Below, piece by piece: positions 13,521-26,396 of a stretch of DNA of 64,000 nucleotides. The position numbers and the translations under genes are program-made. Origin of the DNA: Isoetes taiwanensis (taxonomy: Eukaryota > Streptophyta > Lycopodiopsida > Isoetales > Isoetaceae); NCBI GenBank assembly GCA_021234155.1, contig JAJEKV010000056.1, positions 4,511,330 to 4,575,329 of the forward strand. The letters are read 5' to 3'. Positions within the stretch are counted from its first letter, which is position 1. Every line of letters begins with the position of its first letter. The notes below the pieces were generated by a model. The model saw only the letters and a list, made by a program, of their open reading frames with translations, was not told the DNA's origin and did no database searches.

Positions 13521-13680
13521 TTTACATATGCTGAGCTAAACAAGGCTATAAACAAATTTAAATCTTATAATGTGATTGGAGAAGGCGCCTTTGGACCATG
13601 ATTGAGCTATGCCTTTGAGCATAGAGTCCAAGGTTGGGTATCTAGTGATTTTTCTGAACAAGAAGGCCTTATAAGATGTT
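13521..13680 (+). pseudogene. Receptor-like kinase N-lobe fragment
   Basis: Receptor-like and receptor-like cytoplasmic kinases phosphorylate Ser/Thr at the plant plasma membrane. From 13,521 the frame reads 'FTYAELNKAINKFKSYNVIG' and then EGAFGP before a stop codon. This matches the F-x-x-x-EL-x-x-AT-x-x-F lead-in and the Gly-rich GEGAFG loop that begin the kinase domain. The stop falls where V-Y-K-G/A would follow. After it the frame stays open (LSYAFEHRVQGWVSS...), but I see no VAVK lysine, catalytic HRD or DFG motif nearby. The piece is short and broken, so it is a kinase-exon relic rather than a gene. The family call rests on about 26 residues. Confidence 0.6.
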
Positions 13681-14027
13681 TTTTTTTTTGGCTAATGTTA
13701 GTCCTTTAGCTTTGTACCATTATATTGTTATTTTCAGGGTGAGAATATCAAAGCGGAGACTAGAGATGAAGAAGCCTAGGATTCTTTTTGAAATCTTTCT
13801 TGCTTGAACTTAAGGGGTAATCTGGTATGTGGTTGTGCCCTATTGCCAACCAACCTGTCAGTGAATAACTATGTCTGCTAATAACTATCAAAGATGGCAT
13901 AGAGATAGCATTGACAGTGGTGTGCATATTATGAGGTCATAGTGCAACTCAATTGAATTCGATTTGACTTCTTCTAACCTAATTCTTGACACTCGACTTT
14001 AGACCTTGATCTATTTAAGCTTGGATT

Positions 14028-14147
14028 TTGTTCCCAGATGTTTATGGACCATAGTTCGTAGACCCATTGATCTTCTTACTCTTGAACTTTACTTACAGAT
14101 GTTCATAAACCATAGTTGATAAACCCACTGATAGTACAAAGACTTGT
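14028..14147. repeat. R-B repeat, two adjacent partial copies
   Basis: Two consecutive copies of the 'cccagatgtt...catag...aaccca' block occur at 14,028-14,085 and 14,090-14,147. The second ends in 'agtacaaagacttgtgtc'. These match the pieces at 74-120 and 640-715. Confidence 0.6.
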
Positions 14148-14230
14148 GTCATTAAGAAAATTTGTGGGTTCTATTTAAGAAACATTAGGCATGCATGATT
14201 GGGACTAGACCTAGATTTCCCTAGATTCCT

Positions 14231-14350
14231 CGACACCGATAGCAAGGGGGGTTGTATAAAAAGCATTGACACCTGTCTTCCACATGCTGGCACCTGTACT
14301 AACACGTGTTCTGTCTTGTGACGGTGGCAGGTACCAGCTTTTCCCACTTG
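14231..14350 (+). repeat. 120 bp block shared in inverse with 36,476-36,594; TATA-like core
   Basis: Reading forward here and in reverse complement at 36.5 kb, both copies contain 'gacaccgata', 'aaggggggttgtataaaaag' and 'gacacctgtcttcc', and end at 'cttttcccactt'. The TATA-like TATAAAAAG lies at 14,255-14,263. At 36.5 kb the block lies upstream of the minus-strand ORF1, so it may be promoter or 5' leader sequence of that retroelement family. Promoter function is inference. Confidence 0.6.
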
Positions 14351-15667
14351 GAGTCGGGATTAATAAATCTTAGGACTAGTCCAGAACGCCATCATCATGC
14401 TATTTTATAGGGTTCTATTTTATTCATTATTTTTTATGATTATCAAAATTTGTTAGATTATCTCCATATTCCTAGAAGTTAGCATGTTTTAGTAAGTATC
14501 ATGATTATAGATCCTGCATTGGGAAGGTTGCTATGACAATAGCATATATATATACACATATATATAGATTGGCCTAACCAAGCCTCTACTTGACTAGACA
14601 TTCAAATAGCCTTAACCTAACTAAATAAGACTACTGAATTTATTGGACCCTAAAGAGGGAGCCCTTAGAGATCATGTAACCATATAATAGTTTAACCATA
14701 GACAAGTCTAAAGATAAGGACCAGCTCAACTCATTTAATAATACAATTATTTAACCTTGACCATACTACTTTGATACACATTAACCTGTAGCAAAAGGAA
14801 ATCATCCACAACAAGCAATATGCTGTACCATAAAATTGCTAAATAACTTGTAAAATAACTTGTACAATAATTTGGAATAGACTGTTGAAGAGAACTGTAG
14901 ATGTGTCAAATCCCAGCATGATCTAAAAAGAAGGGCAATATCCAAAGTCTTAAAATTAACCAGGAAAACACCATGCAAATTTAAAAACCACTGGATGAAC
15001 CAAAAAGTAGGCAAGTATGGAAACAGAATAAGAAAAAAATGACCAAAGGTCGAGATCCATAATTATATTACCATAAATTACTTCAAGGTGCTCCAAACAT
15101 GTTTTACCAAGCAGTAAAAAACAGCCATAAATAATTTTCAAAATATCAATACACAAAAGGATTAAGAGTTTACCATACAGTTACTCCATTGAATAATTAA
15201 ACTTGAAGGGATCAAAAACTTACCATAAACGTTGTATACAATATAAATACAAAGAGTACATAAAACATTCTTCAATCATTCATGCTTCCATGCAAAAAAC
15301 AGAACCAGATGCAGGAGAAGAGAGCTCGGTTACCTGCAGCAAATAGAACTAATTAGCCTTAAGAGGGTAAAAAATCCTACTGCTAACAGGTAAGCAATGA
15401 ACTCTCTTGGCATTTCTGCCCTTTACCCACAGTTTAACATAAATATACCTTAACCAGATGTTATCAACCTATGGATTATAACATTACATCTTAATTTCGA
15501 ATAGGCAATTCATGCAGAACTGTAGTAATCTACTAGCATGCTAGCATGTTATGTCTACAATTATTGTGACATGCAATACTAATGCCACTAAGAATCATTC
15601 TATCATAACAGTGAGTATTACATAAAATGGTTAGGAAACCAGTATTAGACAATTCAATTGTAGGAAC

Positions 15668-15993
15668 CTGATTTGGTTGCACTCCATCATCCGAATCTTC
15701 CTCAATTTCATCAATTTCAGAGTCAGCAACAATCTCCACATTGCCGCTTGTTGTATTGCCAGATCTAGAGATATTCCCACATGCATTCAGACTAGGGAGG
15801 AATTTTATAATTCCAGAATCACCCTTGTCCCTATTTGGATCTAATCCATGGGCTCTGCACATCTCTAACAGTTGAGCTTTAGTAGGCTGCGGGCTACTAT
15901 GCTCTAAGCCATTCCTTCTAAGGAATTCAATGAGTTTAGATCTGGTCTGCCCTTTATTGCACACACCCTCGTGTCGGGCCAGCCCTTACTCAT
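15668..15993 (-). pseudogene. ORF1 exon 1 (SAP-like), copy in the 3' direct repeat
   Basis: On the minus strand this exon would begin at the ATG at 15,993 (MS...). It runs through 'RSKLIEFLRRNGLEHS' and KAQLLEMCRAHG, a helix-turn-helix pattern like the SAP DNA-binding motif. An acidic stretch follows (EIDEIEEDSDDG), then a donor (CAG|GTTCC) at 15,667. It ends in phase 0, matching the acceptor of ORF1 exon 2 at 22,872 in the full element. In this copy the first codons are out of frame: a TAA lies in the downstream frame about 24 bases upstream of the VCNKG codons, caused by small insertions relative to the other copy. It also lacks a downstream ORF1 body, so it is not expected to be functional. 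Confidence 0.6.
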
Positions 15994-16118
15994 GCCAAAA
16001 ATCGTGTTCATGGTAGAGGGATCTCGATCATCTTATATAGCATGGAGGCTAAACCAGATTATTTAGAAAACCAAAAAACCGGTCTGTTTTAAGCAAATAT
16101 AACAAGAAGATTAAGAAA

Positions 16119-16900
16119 ATGGAACATAACAAATTTGGTTACCCTGCCTTGATCAATCCGAGATGTCGATATTTTGCATGTAACAAACTCGAAAAAGGTC
16201 ATCCATGGTCCGTTAGGGATCCGTCAAGACCCTATCGCCCCAAGGTCGTGAGAGACTACACCCCATCGTTAGGGTTGCCTTTCAAATTAGAGTTAGCCAA
16301 CAAAACTGTTGGTGTAAGTACTATTGAAAAATATTAGTTAATTAAGTGTAACACATTTCGAGCATAAGTTACCAAGTGCCCATATAAACGCCATAATACC
16401 CATAGTCATTTTATACCTTGGGATGTTTGCCCCTATCACCCCCCAATACCTGACCTATGCAACAACTTCATATTCGTATTCCCACCAACCATTGGCCTCT
16501 GTAATCATAATCTTAATTTAATCCATCCTTAATTTAACTACTAGGGGTAGAAAATGCTCATCAATATTTATCCTTCACCCCTTATCATTTCATTCCATAA
16601 TTCATACCATAGGGGTTAGGATATACCCAAATTAGGGCAAGTGTATTCAACCTTTTTTGTTGCCCTATTAGATGCTCACTTGGACATGCAAGGATAAAGG
16701 CAATTAATGCCCCTTCAAATTAACCATGTTCCAGGGTGGATAATGCCCAAAAAAAAAAACTTTAAACCTAATGTTATCTGCCCTATGCCATGGATTAAAC
16801 CAGTCCATGGATTATAAGTCCACATAATGTGTCCAACTTATTATGCTATGCCCATCATTTTGAAGTAAACTAGAATAGAGCAGACTACAATAGATTAAAA
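16119..16900. other. Non-coding part of the direct repeat
   Basis: Upstream (in minus orientation) of the SAP-like exon the repeat holds AT-rich leader-like sequence up to the (TA)n tract. Short open frames on the plus strand (for example 16,119-16,337) are duplicated at 24,546-24,760 but show no family signature. In the 5' copy this stretch would be the leader or promoter of the element. Confidence 0.4.
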
Positions 16901-16908
16901 TATTGCGA

Positions 16909-17024
<116 letters not shown>

Positions 17025-17308
17025 CTACCTCCTACCGGAAGGCAGATAAGGTCCCGAATGTTAACAAAAGGGATTGGAGGATCCCTTTGCTAACAAAGGG
17101 ACCCTCCTGCCAACTAAAGGTTAAAAAATGTCCTAGCCATTGGTGGAGTTTAAAGAAAATAAAGCCAGTAATAATAAATAAGATAATACCCAAAATTAAT
17201 TATTATCAATGATGGTACTATCTTAGGCCTTACAAATAGGCCTTACACAAGCAGTAATTAGAGTAGATATTTAATTATTTCATTAAATCTTAATAAATCT
17301 TACTCTGT

Positions 17309-18289
17309 GTGGCTTCCTTCTATAAGCTATTTCCCAGCCGAAGCCGTCCATTTACCTTCCAAGTCCATATTCCCTTCCTATTTTCGGCTATGGCGACAGT
17401 GTTTTTAGTAGATGTCAAGTTCGGTCATTTGCTGGTGAGCATACCTGATAGCTTGTTTCATGACCTTATCCTTAACACAGAGATTAAAGTCCTAACCTTA
17501 GTCGAGATTTTACAGGAAGCTGAGGGAGTATTGCTCGCCCGAGATCAATACATTGTTGGCATAGGACCAAATCAGAAGGAGTATTCCATTTATATAGCCA
17601 CTGTGGGTGGCCGAACTTTCTTCACCGAAGGCTGGGAATCATTTCTGAAAGGAAACAACATGGTAGAAGGGACTGCGCTTTTATGTAGTTTGTCCAACAA
17701 TGGGACTCGCTTAACTGCCCAGATCTGCGATGGAAACTATCGCGTGAAACCTATTGGTAACTGGCAACTTGGAAGTTCCCCACAAAGAAGCCTACTAAGA
17801 ATCGGGCGTGGTTTCAAAAAAAAGATGGTGCTCTTGAACCACCAATTGTAGCTTAACTAGATACATCCGATGATGACACTTCAATTTAAGATGAACCACC
17901 ATCTCATAAACCATTTCGTGTCACACTACTCAGAGCCAATATCAACCGAGGCCTGGTATATTTCTATTTAGATTCCATGCATTGTGTTAAGGTTCTCAGT
18001 AGAGATTTTTTTATTATTATAATTAGGTACTAGAGAATGAAAACAAGCATCGCAGTCCACCAAGGGGATATACAGATTAGGATATCGGACCAGAAACCAG
18101 AAAAAAGTTCCCCGGTGGCCAAAAAGTAGCAGAAGCTGCCTAGGAGGGGGTTGGAACAGTTTTAAGAAATTGTTTGGTTTAACCCTTGGAGATGTTCTTG
18201 AATTTACTTATAATGGAAACATACTAGAGTGGGATATGAAGATCCTGAAAGGTGCTGCATTACACCGCGTTCGGAAGACCAAGTCTTAG
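17309..18289 (+). pseudogene. Two-domain B3 (REM-like) gene relic inside the retroelement
   Basis: B3 domains are plant-specific DNA-binding folds of nuclear transcription factors. The 180-codon frame from 17,309 has a B3-like segment at residues 30-135: a start of the 'FLVDVKFGHLLVSIPDSLF' type, then YSIYIATVGGRTFFTEGW at about 92-109 and ESFLKGNNMVEGTALLCSL. This is the GW-x-x-F...N-x-x-x-x-G end of the fold. The frame stops at 17,851; an acidic linker (LDTSDDD) and 'PSHKPFRVTLLRANIN' continue in another frame with two stops. At 18,140-18,289 a third open stretch reads GGGWNSFKKLFGLTLGDVLEF, the end of a second B3 domain, and closes with a stop. Two B3 domains resemble the REM subfamily. 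The gene lies antisense to the RT between the direct repeats. Frame breaks indicate decay. The true start could be the ATG at residue 28. Confidence 0.65.
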
Positions 18290-19005
18290 CTTTATTTTCC
18301 CAAAAAAGACATATGATTACCTTATGTTAAGATATTGTCCATGAGCCAATTATTTTTCACAATTGGCTTAATCTTTTGTTTGTTTTTTATCCACTGTATA
18401 ACTATATTATCAATGCTTTTTGTTTGCCTCTATATCTTAATATTTAATCTGGTTGTCAGAGGAATACCTCCTACAGGTTTTTTCTTATTATTCTCCATAC
18501 ATTTGTTAAAACAATCAAAACAGAATCAAAAGGAATGCCTTATCCAAACAAATTACATGCTAGGTATTCCATTGCCAAGTAAATTAAAACCAATAAACCA
18601 TTTCAATAACCTCTATTACTGCCTTATAGAATCATCCTAAGTGTTTTATATTCAAATTATTTCCATGCAAGCCATTGGCTGAAACAAAATATAAATGAGG
18701 TTCAATGAACCCTTACTAGTCAAAATAAGGCCACTATGAACCAAAGAACCAAATTGTAGCTGTGATATGATCTTACTACTGCCCCTATATATATCCAGCA
18801 GTCACAAATTGTACCATATTTCTTATATCCAATTAGTATCATTTGTTAATAACATCCTAGTGATCAGCTATTACAAAATGCTGGCAAAAAACTTTCTATA
18901 TTATCGGAAGATGTTTATGATATCTATGTATTCCGTTCCCAATAAGCAGACCAATTATCCTGATCCTTAGTATCCAGACAAGTCCATAATAAGCAGACCA
19001 AACCC
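18290..19005. other. No recognised gene; element interior
   Basis: Lies between the B3 relic and the RT end. AT-rich; open frames such as 18,335-18,640 are hydrophobic and low-complexity. I looked on the minus strand for a GIY-YIG endonuclease downstream of the RT thumb and saw none. Confidence 0.35.
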
Positions 19006-21005
19006 TCATGCTGATTTGGATTTGTAAAGCTCAAACATAACAGTGGCAATATCATATCTGAGTCCTGGGAAATGTTCGTGTTTTAGAACTTTGATAACTT
19101 TAAACCATACATCATCTTTTCTGAAGCCATTGTTGATGAAGCAATTCATAAGTTCCAACACATCAGCAGCAGCCCGAATTGGATTGCTGTGCACATAAAG
19201 CAATGGCTGTATTTGTGATATAATTATATTGCAAGCATTAATATATGGCCTGCAACTGGTAGCATGTATGAATCTTGATACCTTAAAAGGTAGATTATTT
19301 CTTTTATCAAACTTCATAGTATTATATAGGCCAGTATGATGTGCCATAATTTCAATAGACATGTTTAGGAAATCAACTTTCCTACCAATACGGTCTCCCT
19401 TCTTACAATATCTTTGTTTCATCTTTGATGACCAAATGCTCCAAGTCATATATATTAGGCTCTATATTTTTTATTTAACAGGCCAAGAAATCCTCCTCGA
19501 TAGTAGGATTATTAATGCCGAGTAAATCATCAATATACCGAACGTAAACTTAAAAAGCAGCCTTCCTCAGAGCCTTCCTTCATTAATAAGCTTAGTAATA
19601 AAGTCCAATTCAAGTGTTTGCCAAATATAAGTTGCACCATCCCCCGGCTTGAAGCAAACCCCATAGGAATACCTTTAACCTGCTTTAAAAATACCATCAT
19701 GCATGAGAAGCCAAAGAATTATTAAGCGACCATATGTTCAAGGCAATGAAGAGTTCCTTATCAAGCTTTTTCCATGCTTTACTTTCGTGGGCTTTGTTCT
19801 TCCATTCCATGGTAATTTTACCATTACTTTGAATTTGGTACCGTGATATCACATCCGTAATGACTTTTCCTTTGGAAACCTGTGCCATTAAACTAACCCT
19901 TTCCATCACATTGCAGATCCCATATTCCCCATAAAGAGGGATATTTTCATAACATTTGGTAATGTCTGCCACAAAGACATCACTAATTTTTGCAGGGATG
20001 TTACATGCAACATCATATATAGAATTAACTACCCATGCAGCTTTAATATTATTTTTTTGGAAAATATTGGCTTTTCTACACCTTTCAAAGCAAATAGAAG
20101 GCCATATATCAAGTATCAGGTTCAAACCAGCTGCCACAACAGATGCAGTGATTGAAAAAATTGTATCATGCGCATTTGTTATCCATCTATATTCAAACTT
20201 ATGTGCTTTAAAGATCCCAAGGAGGTATGGGAGTTCCAAGCTACCAATGTGACCATCCCCCAATAGATTACCAATCTCCGTTTGGACCTGTAGAATGAGT
20301 TGATCCTTACTGATTGTACTGCTGCAAAAATCATTACTATTAAGTCTGATACTAGCTTCCATTCTGATATGTAATGGGCAGATAAAACCGGATTGTTGGT
20401 CGCCTTTATCAACTCCCTCGAAATATCTGGGTTATTCACTAACCATTCGATATTTTTCATAACCCTTTCATCCTCAATTAGGAATTTTTTCCTGATCTGT
20501 GCATTGCTTTCCACAAATAGTTTAGCTAACCATTTTATTTCCTTCATCAGATCCAATTTGCATTGTCAGATAGTAAGTTCATCAAAATTCATGAATGAGA
20601 ATCAGGCACATGAAAAACTGCTCAATTGTAATCTCAATTTCATCCATATACTTTGTAATAGTAAAAGGACAAATGGGGGATGAAATTTAGCCCAAGTGCA
20701 AACCAATTTCTCAAGCCCTTGCAATGTATAATATTGATATCCGTAGTACGGATATGTCCAATTCTTGGATCAACAAATTTCTGCAACCTTGGTATAGAGC
20801 ATACACAAGCTGGCTGACCATCATTAGTAAAGACCAATTTGGGTTTATAGAACATATCTTTAAGATTACTAATATATCTCCACCCGAAAGTTGTGTTTTC
20901 CCATGCATCATAACCAATACTACCAAGATGTCTGCTAATAACACTTTTGAAAGCACTAGTATAGTTGATTTTATCCACAACTTTGGAAAAATAGGTAAGA
21001 TGCAC
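19006..21005 (-). pseudogene. Reverse transcriptase (PLE-like), frame-broken ORF2
   Basis: This RT would copy element RNA into DNA. It reads on the minus strand through several frames. At 21,005-20,640 is an N-terminal module with FGWRYISNL, a CVC pair and 'GHIRTTDINIIHCKGLRNW'. At 20,362-19,697 are 'LPYLLGIFKAHK' (residues 44-55) and 'VADITKCYENIP' (131-142), an RT motif A with D133. Then come 'GIPMG' at 19,673-19,659 (motif B) and 'YVRYIDDLLGINNP', with YIDD at 19,537-19,526 (motif C). At 19,449-19,006 are VDFLNMSIEI, KFDKRNNLPF and a helical thumb-like tail. Stops and frame changes at about 20,640, 20,300, 19,690 and 19,460 mean it cannot be translated as one protein. The motif order and HI-x-TTD module resemble RT proteins I recall as common in cnidarian and mollusc genomes, related to Penelope-like elements. 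No RNase H, integrase or protease was seen. Confidence 0.8.
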
Positions 21006-21513
21006 ATACTTTTTATCTATTTTTCCTTTAATACTTGTAGTTTAATCCTTCCATCAACTCGTTGCAAAGAACTCTTCTTTTCTCGCTTAAAACAATATCA
21101 ATGCTTTAGCAACATAAAATATTCTATTGAATATCATATAGTATCAAAATTTGGGAATAAATCCCATAAAAGAAAAATTTGGGGAATAAATCCCATATAA
21201 AAATTGGGAAAGATCCCATATAGATTGGCACTAAGGCCTGAACAACATGCAATGCATGCACAGTCAAGCATCCGTAACTATATAACAAAAAGATATAGTA
21301 TGAAAACCATACTATACTCAAAACATAATATTATCACTGCCGCCGCCGCACCAGCCAGAAGAGTTACTGCTTTGTTTGTGGCTAACAATTGCACTCCACC
21401 CGATTTCTCAAGATCTTTGAGGTCCGAGGATACCACCGACAAGCATTAGAATTCTGGTTTCTCTTTCTTTGCAGGAGCATATCCAAAGTCGTTATTATCA
21501 TGGAGATGATCCA
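21006..21513. other. ORF1-ORF2 spacer
   Basis: About 0.5 kb between the end of ORF1 and the N-terminal RT module on the minus strand. An alternative-frame open stretch just past the ORF1 stop (DNNDFGYAPAKKEKPEF) may be its frame-shifted tail. The RGG-rich tail seen in the relative at 34.5 kb is not visible here. Confidence 0.35.
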
Positions 21514-22872
21514 TTAAAACTTCCCCGGACTTGATAGTTTTTCAATAATATCCAATCGCCTTAGAGTTGCCAAATTCCAGCTTTTAAAGTTACAATTTTC
21601 ATTCTCGCCTAACTGCGGAGTCATTTTGAAGAACAGATCCCTTACTTTCAGATATCCAATGTAAGAAATGACAACTTTCTTAATAGGATCAGAAGATAAC
21701 CATCTGCACATATATGCAAACCTCATCTGCAAACTTTGCTCAGTCCAAATCTTCTCCAGATTATTAAACATGAACCAAACCATATGGTCAAACCATATGA
21801 TATTATCAGCACATTTTTCATCTGTGACATTGTCACAATTACACTTGAAAAAAGGGCAATAAGTCCTCCAAATGCGTTTCAAGTAAAAGTCTATTCTCTG
21901 TTCATCAGTTTTAGCCATGTGTCCCTTTTGCCCTATATACAGGGCAGTCCCAATAGTACATTTTTTCTCCAGAAGCTGAATTGGGAAAGGTAGATTCAAA
22001 TTAATCTTTCTGATATTTTTAGTGAAAGATATAGCATCTCTTTCAGCTTTAGTAACTTCCTCATTAGTTATTCTTGCAAGCATAATAAAGGATTCCTTAC
22101 TGATAGGAGCAATCACACCGAGATTTTTGCTAGCCCACAGAGTTTGCTGAAACTGCTCAGCATGTATCTCCACATTCCTATTTGACATTAAAGGGAATCC
22201 ACCACAATTAAAAAGATTTAGTTCCTTTAATCCATAAGATTCAGCTTCTGCCCTGATATTATCCTCTTCATTGCATGGAGGTATTAAAACCTCAGTATTA
22301 ATTGCAGACACCGGATTGTTTTCCACTTCATCAATACTAAACAGGCAATTATCCAATGATGCATCCTGTTCACTAACTTTATCAGTAGGAGTACTAACCT
22401 TGCCTTTTGGGGTATAAGTGAACTTGAGATTGTTCTGCTTTTCCAGTGCTGTTAAGCCCCTGATGAAGGCCAGAAGATCAACCACATCCTTTTTATCAGC
22501 AGCCAAATGCGCATCAGGCAATTTCTTATATGCATCAATAATCAACTCATGACACTTAGCGTAATCAGCATCCTTGAAACTTGCCACAAGTCCCAGCATA
22601 TTGTTAAACCCAAGAAAAAGAACTACTGAAATTTCTCCTTCATTCAAATTGCATTCCTTACAGATTAGCAGATTATGAACCTCCACCAACTTTATACATG
22701 CCAAAACTGCCTGTACAGCTTTATTAGGGGCTAAGATACCTGCCCCCATGTAACCAAGTTTAGCCAGCTCAGGAAGCCATTCTGGTCTACCCTCGACCGA
22801 ATCAAGTGCATTTGTTTGAATGGAATCTTGTTGTTTGAAGAAAACAGCATTACTTTTCTGAGCCCTAGCTTC
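21514..22872 (-). CDS. Retroelement ORF1, exon 2 (unknown nucleic-acid-binding candidate)
   Basis: Minus-strand frame of 411 codons from an internal ATG at 22,749. It stays open upstream to an acceptor-like 'ctttag' ending at 22,873, so I take the exon start as 22,872. It joins in phase 0 to the SAP-like exon 1 in the 5' direct repeat (24,094-24,423). Shared with the relative at 34.5-36.1 kb are an N-terminal E-W-L-x-E-L-x-x-x-G-Y motif just upstream of the ATG and, near residues 300-335, a C-x-C...C pattern followed by 'IIWFDHMVWFMFNNLEKIW'. In the relative this last motif is VLWFDHVLWYMMNNIEKFF. No known Gag, RRM or protease domain is recognised. Position upstream of the RT and the DNA-binding-like first exon suggest an RNP or integration accessory protein, which is inference. 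The exon is intact, but its RT partner is broken. Confidence 0.6.
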   Translation of the reverse strand, partial: EARAQKSNAVFFKQQDSIQTNALDSVEGRPEWLPELAKLGYMGAGILAPNKAVQAVLACIKLVEVHNLLICKECNLNEGEISVVLFLGFNNMLGLVASFKDADYAKCHELIIDAYKKLPDAHLAADKKDVVDLLAFIRGLTALEKQNNLKFTYTPKGKVSTPTDKVSEQDASLDNCLFSIDEVENNPVSAINTEVLIPPCNEEDNIRAEAESYGLKELNLFNCGGFPLMSNRNVEIHAEQFQQTLWASKNLGVIAPISKESFIMLARITNEEVTKAERDAISFTKNIRKINLNLPFPIQLLEKKCTIGTALYIGQKGHMAKTDEQRIDFYLKRIWRTYCPFFKCNCDNVTDEKCADNIIWFDHMVWFMFNNLEKIWTEQSLQMRFAYMCRWLSSDPIKKVVISYIGYLKVRDLFFKMTPQLGENENCNFKSWNLATLRRLDIIEKLSSPGKF

Positions 22873-22983
22873 CTAAAGAACAGAATACACATTAGTAACC
22901 ATTAGGATAAGAATAATGCAAAATAAAAGACTACATCAATCTCTAAGGGCTTCACCAGTAAAACCAGTGATCCAAAGTGGGGA

Positions 22984-25455
<2,472 letters not shown>

Positions 25456-26069
25456 AAGGTTGCTGGCTGTGCTCAAATAGGTGGTGCTAGCAGTCCCATA
25501 TAAAATTTAACTACTGTCGGATTTTTGGTGCAAACCAGTAATAGCTTCTAGAACCACCTTGAAAGGGTGTAGACAGGGTGTAGACATATGAAATTTGCTC
25601 ATTCTGGAAGGAAATTATTACCGGGCTGGTTTCTGGAAGAGAAAATACTACTTGCTCTCTCTATAGCCTTAAGCGGCTATAGCCCCATAAACGCTGCATA
25701 AGTTTGTCCAAAAGCTTTGCTATTTGGTCCTCATAGGTCTTGTGATCCTTAAAATTAATTGGAGGTTTGCGCCTTGTTAATTGTGAGAGGCTAGAAGTGT
25801 AGCACTTGAATAGTGCCTGTTATACCAAGCTAATGTTTAGTTTGATATGCCCCATGGGGTCAGCCTTTTGATAATTGCAACTAGCAAAAGGAAATGCTAA
25901 TTGGTACATTTGATGGTCAAATCTAAAGAAATACAAGTTGCCAACTTGCTTACTTTATTTTGTTAAGAAATATCTATGGAGATGTTGTAGGATACGTGGG
26001 CATTTTTTGAGCCACACATCCCAAAAGTGACCTAGACTTTTGGATTTTTATAGGCTTTAATATGGAGTA
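25456..26069. other. No recognised gene
   Basis: Flanking sequence outside the retroelement. No convincing coding frame, RNA gene or repeat. Confidence 0.3.
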
Positions 26070-26210
26070 GATAACGCCCTGGGCCGAGGGTGTTACTGAA
26101 AAAAAAATTTGAGGGCCATCAAAATGGCGCGGGCGCGTAGCGCACGCCCTCGCCATTTTGATGGCCCGAAAATTTTTTTTGAAGTAACACCCGAGGGCCA
26201 GGGCGTTATC
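26070..26210. mobile_element. 141 bp foldback element
   Basis: A near-perfect inverted repeat. The left arm from 'gataacgccctgg' through an A-rich block to 'catcaaaatggcg' (26,129) is mirrored from 'cgccattttgatg' (26,151) to 'ccagggcgttatc' (26,210). The central ~21 bp is a GC-rich spacer (26,130-26,150). Arms of about 60 bp differ by only a few bases. Size and shape fit a MITE or foldback transposon. Confidence 0.85.
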
Positions 26211-26212
26211 GC

Positions 26213-26396
26213 CCTTAACACACTGCCCCGAGAGTTTTGGGCCATCCGATCATTATCAAAATCGATCTGGATCCATCCATTTCATAACATCCTAGGGTGT
26301 TATGGAGTAGCAGTGTGTTATAGCTCCAGTAACACACTGATCAAGATTGATCTCAGCCGTTGGATCACTATAAACTTGAGGGGCAGTGTGTTAAGG
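26213..26396. mobile_element. MITE-like element with 17 bp perfect terminal inverted repeats
   Basis: CCTTAACACACTGCCCC at 26,213-26,229 is the exact reverse complement of 26,380-26,396. Inside, 'cagtgtgttatagctccagtaacacactg'-type symmetry lies near 26,310-26,340 (arms 'cagtgtgtta' and 'taacacactg'). It abuts the foldback at 26,070-26,210. Both share 'tatggagtag' (26,061-26,070 and about 26,300), suggesting related or nested insertions. No coding capacity. Confidence 0.75.
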
